From: Quercus robur
Taxonomy: Eukaryota; Streptophyta; Magnoliopsida; Fagales; Fagaceae
Reading direction: 5' to 3'
DNA length: 64,000 nucleotides
Assembly: GCF_932294415.1 (NCBI RefSeq)
Contig: NC_065542.1
Coordinates: 43,055,942 to 43,119,941, forward strand
This document shows positions 12,101 through 24,975 of this stretch, piece after piece (within the stretch, counting starts at the first letter, position 1; every line of letters starts with the position of its first letter). The notes beneath the pieces were generated by a model. That model did no database searches. It had not been told where the DNA came from and worked only from the letters and a program-made list of their open reading frames with translations. The position numbers were made by a program, and so were the translations under genes.

Positions 12101-14704
12101 ATTTTGATTTTGAGAGAGAGAGAGAGAGATAAATATTATTTGGTGTATGGTTTTGTAGGATATTAATTTACAAAAATCAAAATCTCAAACTATTAGGGGA
12201 AATTAATCTATAATTGATGATTTAACACATTTGCAACATCTTTTTGAAATATTTTAGGGTTTCAATTGAATTAAGGTTCTATTGGTCTTATACTTTGAGA
12301 GTTTTAATAAAAATGAAAAAGAAAAATGTGCTAATTAAAAGCACTATAAAATGTTTAAAATATAATGTGATATTGTCTCTCATTGATGAACTCCATCAAT
12401 TTAACTAATGAATGTTTATATCACGTTTTTTGTGATTAATAACATGGCAATTTGTAAGCCAATAGTAAAATTTGTACATCACTAATAAAAAAAATGTACA
12501 ACCTTTAGAAAATATATATAATTTTATAAAAATTTGGGCCTTTAACTATGAAAAGTGAGGCCTTTTTTTCCAAGGAAATTTTTTTTTTTTAGTGGGGCCT
12601 TAGGCCTAGGCCTAACTTGCCTAGGCCTTAAGCCGGCCCTGGGTATATCTCGAATTCTTGATCAAGCAATGAAAAGTTATTAATTTTTACTTATGTGCTT
12701 GAGATTTTATGGTTCAAGAGACTCAAACCTATTGTAGATTGATACACTTGTAGCACAAGCAAACTAACTTGAGGGTTGGTCTAGGGTTCTTTATTATATA
12801 AGCCCTTTATTGGGTTCATTGTGATAAACAAATATACATAAAAGATGTAGCCGTCAAGGGCTTTTCACCATGGATGTAGGCCAGTAAAACTCTTGCTTCC
12901 ACTTCTCTCTTTTCTCTCTCTACAAGTTATTGAGTTTCTTCCCCCATTTTTCTACTTACTGCAGGCTGACGAAAATTCAGAAAATGCATCGTGGGAAGCA
13001 GTTGGATACCATGTTGACAATAGGGAAAAGTTGACCAGACACCGAAAGGAAAGGCCTCTTCAGAAGGGAGTCATAGAAACTATTTATGAAACAAACTCCA
13101 CATTTGTTCAGTCTCTCACTCAAAAAGGCCTTGAAGTCACTGAAGATACAGAGCAGAATGCGTGCAAGATCAAATGTGATGTCATTGTTGTTGGTTCTGG
13201 TTGTGGTGGAGGGGTTGCAGCTGCGGTTCTTGCAAGCTCTGGCCAAAAAGTAGTCGTCCTTGAGAAAGGGAATTATTTTGTACCTGAAGATTTTTCTTCC
13301 CTAGAAGGTCCTGCCATGAATGAGCTATATGAGTCAGGTGGAATTTTATCAACTATTGATGGGAAACATATGATCTTTGCCGGCTCCACAGTGGGTGGAG
13401 GCTCTGCTATAAACTGGTCTGCATGTATCAAAACACCAGATTCAATTCTCCGAGAATGGTCTGTGGATCATAAGATCCCACTTTATGCTAGCCCTAACTA
13501 TCGATTTGCCATGGATGCCGTTTGTAAGAGGATTGGTGTCACAGATAAGTGTGTGGAAGAAGGCTTTCAGAATCAAGTAATCAAAAAAGGGTGTGAGAAT
13601 CTTGGTTTGAAAGTTGAGGCAGTCTCAAGGAACTCTTCAGCAGATCATTACTGTGGTTCTTGTAATTTTGGTTGTAGAACAGGAGACAAGAAAGGCACTG
13701 ATTCAACTTGGCTAGTAGATGCTGTGGACTGTGGTGCAGTAATCTTAACAGGATGCAAAGTTGAGAGATTCATATTGGAGAATGGAAGGACGAGAAAGAA
13801 ATGCTTGGGGGTGATTGCAACTTCTTTGAGTAAGAATGTCACAAAGAAGCTGCAAATTGAGGCTAAAGTAACAATTTCTGCATGCGGGTCTATAATGACG
13901 CCCCCTCTAATGATCTCTAGTGGCTTGAAAAATCCAAATATTGGCAAGAACCTCCACATCCACCCTGTTCAAATGGTTTGGGGATACTTTCCAGAACATA
14001 TATCGGACCTCAAAGGCAAAATGTATGAGGGAGGGATCATTACTTCACTCCATAAGGTGGTTTCTGAGGATTCCAATCTCAGGGCCATTATAGAATGTCC
14101 TGCTTTAGGACCTGCCTCATATAGCGTTTTACTTCCATGGGTTTCAGGGCTTGACATGAAGGAGAGGATGGCAAAGTATGCAAGAACTGCTGTCCTTTTT
14201 GCATTGGTTAGAGATCAGGGTTCTGGAGAGGTGAAGACAGAGGGTGTCATTAATTATCAATTAAGTCAGATTGATAAAGAAAATCTTCAAGTTGGGATTA
14301 GGCAAGCTTTGCGAATTTTGGTTGCTGCTGGAGCTGTTGAAGTGGGCACATTTAGGAGTGATGGCCAGAAAATTAAATGTAAAGGAATTAAGGAGAAGGA
14401 GTTAGAGGAGTTTTTGGATACAGTAACAATAGTTGGAGGGCCAAAGTCAATGGGAGAACACTGGGCCATGTATTGTTCTGCACATCAAATGGGATCTTGT
14501 AGAATGGGTGCCACAAAGGAAGAAGGTGCAGTTAATGAGAATGGTGAAAGTTGGGAAGCAAAAGGTTTATTTGTATGTGATGCAAGTGTTCTACCTACTG
14601 CAATTGGGATCAATCCCATGATTACCATCGAGTCCACTGCTTATTGTATTTCAAAGAGGATTGCAGAGTCCTTGAAAAGTGGAAAGATTGTGGAGGATAA
14701 CTAA
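9185..14704 (+). CDS. Long-chain fatty alcohol oxidase (GMC oxidoreductase family)
   Basis: The model is join 9185-9430, 10019-10291, 12965-14704, giving 752 residues, the usual size of plant FAO proteins. This family oxidises long-chain alcohols to aldehydes using FAD and oxygen, releasing H2O2, at internal membranes (EC 1.1.3.20). Exon 2 encodes two hydrophobic stretches, about residues 93-118 and 155-171, as expected for a membrane-bound enzyme. The FAD dinucleotide-binding motif GSGCGGG is at residues 250-256, followed by LEKG and [13 protein letters not shown]. The C-terminal GMC region has [11 protein letters not shown] with the probable catalytic His, then [12 protein letters not shown]. 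The start is the first ATG after a GA-rich leader and begins the family-typical N-terminus (HPLLSG, YSHGFS). Exon 1 must end at GAG before GCAAGT, so intron 1 appears to be a GC-AG intron; the junction reads PDE-VAE as in homologues. Exon 2 ends AGG before GTAATT. The frame is intact. Which FAO paralogue it corresponds to is not clear. Confidence 0.93.
11798..12641. mobile_element. Non-autonomous hAT-type transposon in intron 2 of the alcohol oxidase gene
   Basis: The 844-bp AT-rich element has GC-rich termini. It starts CAGGGGCGGCCCAAC and its other end, read inward, starts CAGGGCCGGCTTAAG. It is flanked by a perfect 8-bp duplication, GGTATATC (11790-11797 and 12642-12649). CAGGG termini with 8-bp duplications are typical of the hAT superfamily. 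Near both ends are GGCCTAAGG/CCTTAGGCC-type subterminal motifs. No transposase frame is present. Confidence 0.9.
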
Positions 14705-15246
14705 CGTTTCTCATCCTGTATTTTTATTAGTCTTAGAATGAATTTAAATAAATTTTTCTGTAATGAGAAAAGTGAAGGATCAGTTTTTAGTTATAAATAA
14801 AAATATTGTTTGCATGAGTTTCAATTTTTTTGTCTCTAAACTTTAAAATGTTATTTTTGTTGGTCCCTATACTATTATACCAATATGTCTAGTGACACAA
14901 AAATGTTCAAATAAACTAAGGCATTGTGATCAATGAATAATAAAGTAGTAAAGTAGAGTAAGTGGTTGGCTTATGTAAATGTTATGTTTCTAGCATTAAA
15001 TGTAATATGGTTAGAAATTGAAAGTAGTGTAGGAAATTAATGGCATGCCTCCAGAATTGGTTGTTCAAGTAATTTGTGAATAGCTCACTTGGAAATTAAT
15101 TGATGTAGAACTCGTGAGAGCATTTGACCCCTAAGTTTTGGAGTAAAATGAAACAGTTGGGAGTTATGACCAAACTTACCAAGGTATCCCCAACGGTTTC
15201 ATCTTAATCCAAATTTAGGGGCCAAACCACAAGAAGTAAAACATGG
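14705..15246. other. 3' flank of the alcohol oxidase gene
   Basis: AT-rich sequence after the stop codon, with AATAAA-like signals within the first 120 bases (for example ATAAATAAAAAT near 14795). No gene is seen. Confidence 0.4.
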
Positions 15247-15432
15247 GTTATGTATCGTTTCCCAATGGTTTTTTTTATTTTTTTTTAATACAAAATAAAA
15301 ATTTTACTCTAAATTAATCTAAATATATATGTATGTGAAAATCTCTCCGAAAGACTTGAACCTCGACCCTTGCCCACCACACCCCACAAGCTCTTATACT
15401 AATAAAGTAACCATCGCACCCAAGGGTGTAAT
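15247..15432 (-). mobile_element. tRNA-derived SINE, degraded
   Basis: Read on the minus strand, a GTTCAAGTC sequence matches the RNA polymerase III box B consensus. A GGTGCGATGGTTACTT segment at the expected distance upstream could be a weak box A. An A-rich tail follows (T-rich at 15265-15285 on the plus strand). The layout is that of a short tRNA-related SINE. No target duplication is clear. Confidence 0.5.
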
Positions 15433-15766
15433 TTAAATCAGCAAAACTATATATTGTATGCAAAAATGCAATTATAGAGCAAGAAGTCCCCTCAATTTTT
15501 TTGAATGAAATATATTCCTCTAATAATATCAGATGATTCTTATTCTTTGTACATGGGTTGGATCCAATCATAAACTAACATATCCAGAAAGGTTACAGTA
15601 CACCTAAATTTCTTAGCTTTAGACATAAAATGGGGTTAAAGACCAGTGGGACAGTTTACCCTGCTTCAGGGAGGCGGTGGCTTGGAAGCAACAAACATAA
15701 CTGCTACAGATGGCATATTGGCATCACAACAATTCCTATTATGTTATGGCACGCTGATTTTTTACA

Positions 15767-15767
<1 letters not shown>

Positions 15768-15797
<30 letters not shown>
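15768..15797. repeat. (AT)n microsatellite
   Basis: About 15 AT units lie just left of the start of the right duplicate. Confidence 0.9.
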
Positions 15798-15801
<4 letters not shown>

Positions 15802-15970
15802 GATTGAGCCTGTACCAGATCTCTTAGATTCCCAGTAAATAAATAAATAAACAAATAATTGAACCAGAGCAGAACATGAGGGAGATTATGAAATCAAAAA
15901 CTAAGAGATTCAGAAACCAAAACTAAGAGTTTCAAACTAGCAAGAGGACCAGATAATAAATATATAGAAG

Positions 15971-16159
15971 AAAGAAAATAGTAGGTTAATCCCACATTGA
16001 AAAATGAATGTGAGTTAAAGAGATTTAAAATCTGTGTTGTGTATCTAAGAGTTTAGGCCCTTTTGGATATACACCACTATAAGTTTCTTTAAAAAAGCCT
16101 TCTCCCATCTCCCCGTGTGTGTGTATGTTAAAAATACTTAATATTTTCAAAAATATATA
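15971..16159 (+). mobile_element. 189-bp dispersed element inserted only in the right duplicate
   Basis: The left duplicate has an uninterrupted site at 98-115. Here the insert is flanked by a 10-bp duplication TATATAGAAG (15961-15970 and 16160-16169). It contains CCCACATTGAAAAATGAATG, a segment ending GGATATACACCACT, and a GT-rich tract before its right end. A related copy lies inverted at about 25655-25840. It is too short to code. The family could be a SINE or a short LTR-type derivative; I cannot decide. Confidence 0.8.
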
Positions 16160-16389
16160 TATATAGAAGAGAGGTCAACGCAGAAAATTCTCTCATAATT
16201 TGAGGGAAGCCATCCTTATTGGGAAAGCTTTATCAACTGTTACAGATTTGATCAGAATCTCACATCAATTCCCATTTTACTGATTATGTCTATATGTATT
16301 CCCGCAACAGGACAATCAGATGGTATCAGTTTCACCACAAAAAGAATAATGCTGAAACAGAAAGTTATATAGAGAACCAGGGGGATCCC

Positions 16390-19300
16390 TCACTTGTATG
16401 CTTTAACTGCTTTCTCAGCAGCATCATCAAGGTCATCTGCTGTAATCAATGCCAACCCACTTTCCTGCAGACCAATTAGTAATGAATGTAAATAACCAAA
16501 TACATTTCTTCCCAATTTTATCAAAGGTGATTCTCAAGACATGAATTTCTGTCCAAGTTTGATTTCATATCAGGCTTCACGTTTACCTTTAGTGTTCTCT
16601 TTCCCTGGTCAACATTTGTGCCTTCAAGACGAACCACCACTGGTACTTTCAGCGTAACCTTCAAAAAAAGACCCAACAGATGTTAACTCTTCAGCAAATG
16701 GCTTGGAGGCAATAAAGTCATCAAATTAAACTAAAGGTGAAAGAAAAGTAACAATTTAAAATATTATGATAGTTCAATTATCACAAAGAGTATTTGCCAT
16801 CATTCCTTTTTCCATTTAATTTTTCATTAAAGGTGTCAAACACGTTCATCTCTTTGAAATTAATTCCCATGAAATACTTTTAGTAAATGTTTTACAAAAT
16901 TTATTCAGAATTAATTTTCTAGCCTCTTTTGTTCGCACTTTGTTTGATTGGTCTTGAGCTTGGTGACTCACATCTAGTGATTCAATTCCAATGTTCATGG
17001 ACTCTTTTGTCTTGTACATAATTTCTAGTCATTTTGTTATTCTTTTGGCTAATTCATACCTTTTTGGCATGAAATAGTTTTTTTATTTTTTTCAATAAAT
17101 TATTCTTACCTATCAAAATAACATGATATATCATCCAGATATAAGAGGAAGAAAATGTAAGCATTAAAAACACAAAATGAAACAGCTTTATGGCCCAGAG
17201 GACATAGTACTAATGAGAAGGTTAACCATGTCCAATAAAGTAGAAACCATTGAGAATAAACCTGAGAAAATCAGACACAAACTAACCTGTTTTGCAGCAT
17301 TGACAATTCCACTTGCTATTACATCACATTTCATTATTCCTCCAAAAATGTTCACTAAAATTGCTTTCACTTTATCGTCAGAAGTCAATATTTTAAATGC
17401 CTCAACCACCTGCACCACAGAAATTAAGAATTTTAAAAATATAAATATAAATATAAAAGAAAGAGAGATACTAAAAAGCTGTTTTCCCACAGAAAATAAC
17501 AAGTCATATTCATGGTAATTTAGATATGTCCAAGGGCAGACTCAGAAAATGTCCATTAAATACAAACAATAAAATACATTGATAGATTATCAGTTTCTTC
17601 CTTTTTTTTCCATAAAGAAAATGCCAATAAACAAAACATCATAATACAACACAAACAGCATATTGAGCACTATTTATCATGCTATTAAAGAGCAAAGTAT
17701 GTAGTGCTTCTGATTACGTAAATAAAAGACTTGAGTAGCACAATGTGCACAAAGGGTTGATGACATATAAGCTGAAGGAAATTTATAAGAAAAAAACCTA
17801 GATGTTAATGCAGTACCTGGCCTTCAGAAGCATTCCCACCTACGTCTAGAAAATTGGCAGGAGTTCCCCCATGCAATTTTATAATGTCCATGGTGGCCAT
17901 TGCCAATCCTGCACCATTCACCATGCAACCAATCTCTCCATCTAAGCCAATGTAATTTAAATCTGCTTTAGCAGCAGCTACCTGTAGAATATAAAAGCAC
18001 AACAAAAGATCCATTAATGAAATAATTACATCATGAGCTTAGTCTAACTTAATGCGCCTGGAAGCCTGTGTCTTTGCTCTGAGAGAGATGTCTATTTTTA
18101 CATGCATAAGATACAAAATCCAGCTTCCTCAGGTTAAAATTTCACAATTGCAGAGAAAACTATCTTCTCTTAAAAACAAATGAACAATTATTTCAAATAT
18201 ATAAATATTATAAAAACACACACACACACACCTCCCGAGGATCCTCCTGTGATGGATCACGGAGAGCAAATATCTCTTTCTGACGAAAGGCAGCATTGTC
18301 ATCAAAGTTCAACTTAGCATCAGCAGCTACCAACTGCTTATCAGCAGTCTCCGCAATGGGATTGATCTATCCAAAAACAACCATCAATTTTCAACTAAAA
18401 TATCCAACAGAAAAAATAAATTATAAAAACATGCCATCATGGAAATATTGATAGCAATTCCAAAATGTAAAAGGTTATGCTCACTTCCAATAGTGTGCAG
18501 TCACACTTGCAAAATAGTTCGTATAATTTTTTCACTTGTTCAATTGAATCTTTTCTATCAGCCACCGTGGGAGCCAAGCCATCAACAACCTTTGCAGCAT
18601 CTTCATCAGTAATTCCAGTAAAAACATCAATGGGAACCTATCAAAACAAACATTGCATCAGCTGCATTTCAATACAGATGGAGAGTCTGTCAATAATAAT
18701 CATAAGCCATCAAAAATAAAACAGAAGGATGACCACCTTTACAATCATATCAGGGAATTTTTCTGCAAGGTCTTCAATGCTGGTTCCCCCCTTTCTACAG
18801 GCAATTATAAGCTGGGAAAAAAAACAAAAAAAAAATATATGTAAAAGCCTATTGCATTTAGGACTATCATGCCTAATGAGAAATAAGGGCAAAAGGTCCT
18901 ACATAATGATGGACAGAAATAAAACTAATCATTCACATGATCGCATCAAATAAAAAGTTAGACACTAAGTTTGAGATCATACCGGACCAGCAGTGTTACG
19001 ATCCAGAGTAATAGCAAAGTACATCTCATTGACGAGTGACAACTTTTCACACAAGTATACCTGTATAGGAAAAAAGAAATAAACTGATTCTCAAACAAAT
19101 AAGCACTAGATAGTCCTGTATGTTTATAATACAGCATATTGACATTTGCAATGCTGAGAACCAAAACAAGGAAAAAGATATACGAAAACAAACGAATAAA
19201 GAAAAAAAAAGATCTAAACCCAAGACATACTCTTTAAGTTTGATCCTTCTTTTTACTTATTGAAAAAAAGCTGGATCCTACTTTTTATTCTCAACACAGA

Positions 19301-22300
19301 AGGGAGAAGCAACAACAAATTATTCATAATTTCATATTAATCCAGATATCGTAATTAATTATAATTTTTCTTGTGAACAATTAACAAATAGGAATATAAG
19401 ACAAACACCCATCACTTTTACAGCCAGCTATGTGCCTATGTTTCATATCAATACTGAGTAAATAATAATTACAAAATGCTTATTGGAGTCAAATACAATT
19501 CAATGGGCTTTGAGAAACATTAGATTATTTAAATATTCAATAAGGTTATCTTTAATATGTAAGGCAGATTAAACATAAAAAAAACAAAACAAAAAAAGTC
19601 TTTTTTTAATGTAGTACAAGAAAAGGCCGCAAGGCCAAATTTTGGTAGGAATTCCACAGGTTAGACCGTTTATACAACTCCTTTAGACATGTTTAATATC
19701 ACCCTCATACAAGTTTAAGATGCTTACACACTGAAGCCAGAATTTAATATAAAAGTTTAAGACAAACATCATTGTTTATGCGTCATGGTTCCTCCACAAA
19801 GTGGAGTTCCAACTTTTGTCAGTTCAAAGAAAACTATGGCAGCTCCTACATATAAAGTTTCACCCTTATACAAGTTTGAGATGCTTAGACACTGAAACCA
19901 GAATTTAATACAAAAGTTCAAGATAAAAATCATTGTTCAGGCATCATGGTTCCTCCATACAGTGGAGTTCAACCTACGGAAGTTCTTAGAAAACTATGGC
20001 AGTTCCTCTGTTCTAATCCACAACAGAAAATGAATACTCAATAACACTTCTGGACAAGCATTAAGACATTTTATGTTGACATAGCATGGGAGAAAAACAT
20101 TGAAGCTGACATTCATGGATCACTTTTCTAATTGATTAAGGTTGCGTTTGACATTGGCTGAAAAAGGCAGCTTTTTTTACTATTTAGCTTCTTCTTTTTT
20201 GATAAGTTATTATTTAGCTTATTTTTACTATTATTAAGCTTATTTACTATTCATGGATCCCAATTGTACTATCTCAGCTAACTTTTAGTTTCATCTACAA
20301 TACTTTCAGTAAAAAGTTTTCAGTTTAAGCTAAATTAGTTGTTCCCAAACAAACTCTACTTTCAACGGTTTCATGAGTAAACACTTTCTTTGTCAAACAA
20401 AATGTTATTTAAATCCAGTCTCTTTTCATAAGCAAACTAACTTAATCCAATAAATGAGAAAAATCAAATATATAAGGGGTGTATTGAAGCTTTTCCTGCA
20501 ATTACAATACAATAACGTCTAAAAGATTTAAAAGAAAAAATAAAATCAAGGAGTAGACACTGTCTAAAGCAGTCATCCAATCATACAATAATCTGAAAAA
20601 TGTCGAGGATGTTCTATGCCTTCGAAAATTTTTGATGATTCAAATACAATATAAACATAAACACATTGGCAACAGAAGAACAGAACAACAAGCATTCACA
20701 CAAAAGAAAATGGCAACACCATTGAGTCCAAGGAGATCAATCTTGCAACTGCATACTGATTTGTTTATTCAATGAGCTTGACCATGTGTCAACTTATAAG
20801 TTCCAGATGACTAATAAAAAAATGCCTAACCTTGCTGACAACTTTGCCTTGGGGACCAGTTTGTTTGGTAACAAGAATCTGCCCAAGCATTTTCCCTGCA
20901 TGGAATAAAATTACAAAATAAAGGGAATTCCAAGAAAAAGGCATAAGATTTATTACGACATAAATTTCTTAAACATATAGAACAAACATTTGTTCTTTTA
21001 TAGATCAATACCACCTGCTCCAGTAGTACCCAGTTAATCCTATAAGAGCTAACTGCTAACAACACCACAACTCCCATGCAACAAAACAATGTAAGCATAA
21101 GTGATCCACTGTCTCCCCGTTACGTCGACATAAACAACACCATCCTACCAACATATAACCTCTCTTAATGAGATTGTCAGAGACTCACAGGTAGGTATCT
21201 TTCCTCATGCTGTTGGCCATACAAAGAAGGAGACCCTCCTAGGGCCTTAACACTCCAAATACTCTTCCAACGAAAAAGCACTGCACAATTACTTTATTAT
21301 GCATTGTAGTAAGGACAAACATTAAAGACGCCACTCCCTTTCAACTTGCAGCTCAATCTATCACAATCCTCTCTCTAAAACAAGTAATACGTAGGACCAT
21401 ATACTAGGAGGTTTCCAACACAACCAGGGGATGATTGTACCCACATGACAGGATGTAATCACACATCCTTTAGACAGAGAAGGATACCTGCACAATAATA
21501 ATAAAAAACTCCCTCCCCTTTCTACATGACAAATAAAATGGGCGAGCAATTTGGCTTTATCATATCTAACAGCCTCAACGAGAGTTCATTCAATGTGAAA
21601 GTTTATCCTTAAATAGCTTATGATATTTACATGTAGTGGGAATAAAGCATATGCAATGGGGCTGATTTTCCTACTAGGGATTTGATTATTTGATCTCAAG
21701 GGCATAGTATTTGTCCAGAGAAAAAAAAAAAGGTCAAGAACGTAACAACAACCAAGTCTTAGTCCCGAAAAGGTCATAATCATAGTAAACGCATAGTATC
21801 AATATTTGAAAGATGAAACCAAACCATTCCAATCAATATAACTTCAGTGTGGATTTTTCATTAATATGATTTCGTTAGGTAGGGTTTGGTGAATGTATTA
21901 CAGAAAAGACCTCGTCTGGTTCTAGATAAAGCCAAAGCAATGACATGCAACAGAACTAGAAGCTTACTAATAACGTACTGAATACCCACTAGAGGGACAA
22001 TAAAATGAGATCCCAGACAAATGAAATAAACAAAAGCAAGAACAATAGATCACAATAAGCTAAATAATATTTAGTACCAGCTAAGTCTTCAACCTGATCA
22101 GCCTTAACAATATGAACTCCACCCTTAAGACCACTTTTAAAGGTTCCCAAGCCTCTTCCACCAGCCAAAATTTGGCTTTTGACCACCAACTGTATCAAAG
22201 AATCAAAGTTAACATCCTCCTTTCTTCACTTAAGTAATTGCTTAGAAGATATAAAATATGAAAAGCAAACAATATCTTAAACTTCCATAAGAACCCAATC

Positions 22301-23223
22301 AAACAAAAAACATATTTAGGCCACCTAATACAACTACATTGCATAAGTTGCTTTGCTCTTCTAAAACATAGGAGGGAAATAAAAAGGTTATATCTTCCAC
22401 TCATTTCCTCAGTTCTGTCAGACACCAAAAACATGTTATTCTCTTGTTGAAAGTATAATAGAGAAAGACCCCAATGCCCTGAATTACAAACAATTACCTC
22501 GCTTTCATTGGGAAATACACCCTGAATCGCCTTTCTGACTTCATCAAGAGAAGAAACCGCAACACCTTTCGGAACATTGACCCCATATTTGCCCATCAAC
22601 TCAGCCCCCTGATTTCAACAAATGCACCCAATTATTATTATTATTATTTTTTTTAAACCCAGTTAACCGCCACATTCAATCAAAATTTCCAAACCAATTT
22701 ACAATTTCATAAATTCACATGCTTGAATTAGCACAAAGATCACATATTTCCCATAAAAAAAACACATACTTTCCACACACACACACACACACACATAGAG
22801 AGAGAGAGAGAGAGAGAGACAAAAACCATAGCTTTTATCCGTGCTAAGAATTACACTGTGTTTGGTCGCCGAGAAAATGTAGGAAATAAAATAAAAATTA
22901 CATTATTCACTCAGTTGGCCCTAATACAGTACCTAGATCAGTCTGAATAGTTCTACAAACCATAACAACTTATAAGCCTTAAAACCCAAGTCAGTGTTTT
23001 ATTTTCCCGAGCTTTTTTTTTTTTTCTCGCAAACCAAACAGAGAAATAGAAAAAACTCAATATTGTTCCATATTTATACACACATAATACATATCACAGA
23101 GAGAGCGAGAGAGAAGTGGACCTGGTACTCATGGATGTTGAGGCGGCGGAGCTGTTGTTGCTGCCATTTACCGGCGATGGAGAGAGAACGAGAGACGAGC
23201 TTGTTCACCAATCCTCTCACCAT
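16390..23223 (-). CDS. Succinyl-CoA ligase [ADP-forming] beta subunit, mitochondrial
   Basis: Twelve exons on the minus strand: 23122-23223, 22498-22608, 22078-22189, 20831-20895, 18983-19060, 18737-18811, 18485-18637, 18232-18366, 17817-17981, 17287-17409, 16587-16658 and 16390-16464. All junctions have GT and AG. Together they encode 421 residues, the usual length for plant enzymes. The enzyme joins the alpha subunit in the mitochondrial matrix and interconverts succinyl-CoA and succinate with ATP formation in the TCA cycle. Exon 1 encodes a basic, Ser-rich transit peptide ([13 protein letters not shown]) running into NIHEYQ, the mature start. The ATP-grasp region has [12 protein letters not shown] (about residues 75-86). 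The ligase signature [16 protein letters not shown] lies at about 314-329, [11 protein letters not shown] follows, and VVVRLEGTN comes near the end. It terminates AYK. All reading phases agree, so this is the functional copy of the duplicated pair. The leader upstream of the ATG is rich in GA repeats. Confidence 0.96.
20140..20357. mobile_element. MITE-like element, copy 2 of 3
   Basis: The duplicate of the element at 4092-4305, in intron 4 of the intact succinyl-CoA ligase gene. Its presence in both copies at the same site shows that it inserted before the duplication. Confidence 0.65.
22791..22819. repeat. (CA)n/(GA)n microsatellite at the duplication edge
   Basis: A CA run (about 22777-22795) followed by a GA run in intron 1 marks where the right copy stops resembling the left copy. 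Confidence 0.85.
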
Positions 23224-23340
23224 TTTTCCAAAGGTTTCTGAAGATCCAAGAGAGAGAGAGACAGAGAGAGAGAGGCGGAGGAGATCGGGTCAAGAATCAA
23301 TTACTCAAATGTGGGAGAGAAAGGGACCCTAGTTTGCCTT
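23224..23340 (-). promoter_or_regulatory. Leader of the succinyl-CoA ligase beta gene
   Basis: Immediately upstream of the start codon, read on the minus strand, is a pyrimidine-rich CT-repeat leader. Such CT-rich leaders are common in highly expressed plant housekeeping genes. The transcription start and TATA element were not located. Confidence 0.4.
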
Positions 23341-24975
23341 GGAATAATATTCTTCTTTTGACTTCTTTTTCCTTTTTGAGTGAATTTTCATTTTAATTTT
23401 CACCTCATTCATTATTTTGAATTTGAGTTTTTTTTTATTTTGGTCATTTATGCTTCAAAATTTTTGTATCTCAAAAAATAAAAATAAAAGTTCCGAATTT
23501 TTCATTTTGAGCTTCATGTTCCTTGAAGTTTACCCAATTGTTAAAATGAAAATTTTAAAATGTAAAAAACTAAATAGAAGGAAAACTAAATCAAACGTAA
23601 AAAAATCAAAATAGAAATTTTAAAACGTAAATAGTTAAAATAAAAATAACTTAAAACTTTAAGGACTAAAATTATACTTTCATGTTTTTGTTATTTATTA
23701 ACTTTACATCAAATGTGCTAAAATAAGTAAAATGCTATTTTAGCATCCAAAACACTAAAAACTCTGTTACATCAAATGTGTTAGAAAGTCATGTTTGTCA
23801 ACACCTAGCTATAGTAAACTTGTAAATATAGAAAACATTATTTGAACAAAAGTTAGGTAGAAAGAGACTTGAGTGGTAAAAGAAATAATAAAAAATGAAA
23901 AAAGAAATAACATTTAAATAAAGTGATAAAAAAATAATAAGAAACCCTTCAAACTTCTTATATATTTTTTTATTGATAGTTAATTTTGAAATCTAGCTAT
24001 TAGGTTGTATGTTCTTTATGTTCTTAATACGCATGTTAATTTTTATTCATATCATATGTTATTTACTTTCAATTATTAAACTTGTTTTCTATGCATAATT
24101 ATCACAAAAACTTGAGATTTAAACATTTAATTGATAACATAGCTATTAAGTTTTGATATTTTTGAAATTTTGCAAGTATAGAAGATCTAATAAGAAAATG
24201 TAATCCAACAATTAGATTTTTAAAAATTCACATCTAATAAAAAGATATAAGAAGAGTTTGAAGAGTTTTTCTCAAAAAACTTTTTCTACAAAAGAATAAA
24301 ATATTTGATATTGAGTATATTGTAAAGTGATGTATTAAAATAGATGAAATAGTTTTTTAAATTGCTAAAAGCTTTTTTTTTTTAACACATTTTATGTGAA
24401 TGCTCTTATGTGTGCATTTTTAGTAGTGTTTGACTTAGTTCAATACTCTTATGTGTTATACTTAATCGTGTCTAGTGCACTAAAACATTTGACAGTTTGC
24501 CTTTTTTTTCCCTAAAAGCTTTTCCCTTTTTTAGTGTGCATTACTTTTCTTTATTATGCTTAAAGTGAGTAAATAGTATAATTATAGGTTAAATATCGAG
24601 GTTTTAAACTTTTATACATAATCAAACTACAGGGCTATTTTTAAATGGTTGAAATCATAAAAAAAAAAAAGTATTAAAACCATTGAAAAATATATTTTCA
24701 ATGATTGAAATGATAGTAGGGAACTGTTATCAAAAATTATGTCGAGAATATTTTTTTATAACCTATACAATTGTTGAAAAAAGTGTTACACTTTTAAATA
24801 TGTTTATTATTTTTATCCACAGGCACTCAACCATTGATAAAAGGTATCTTGAGGTTTTTTTTTTTTGAGAAAAGGTATCTTGAGGTAAGTTTCAATGGTT
24901 TGTAACCATTGAAATAAGTATTCTTCATTTTAAAAAAAATTTGGATGTGCTCTTTCACATTTATCAAAATTTAAT
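23341..24975. other. Gene-free AT-rich region
   Basis: No coding region is supported. The sequence is very AT-rich. It contains a small hairpin (TGCTAAAATA...TATTTTAGCA, about 23716-23744). Near 24393-24410 there are MITE-like termini reading GAGCATTCACATAAAATGTG on the minus strand. Confidence 0.4.

Larger units (their letters stand above)
15867..22790. repeat. Tandem segmental duplication, right copy
   Basis: Direct repeat of 1-8270, offset by about 15.9 kb at its left end, with the alcohol oxidase gene between the copies. Homology ends at a CA/GA microsatellite (about 22773-22820). This copy goes on to the exon 1 and 5' flank of the succinyl-CoA ligase gene, which the left copy lacks. Confidence 0.95.
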
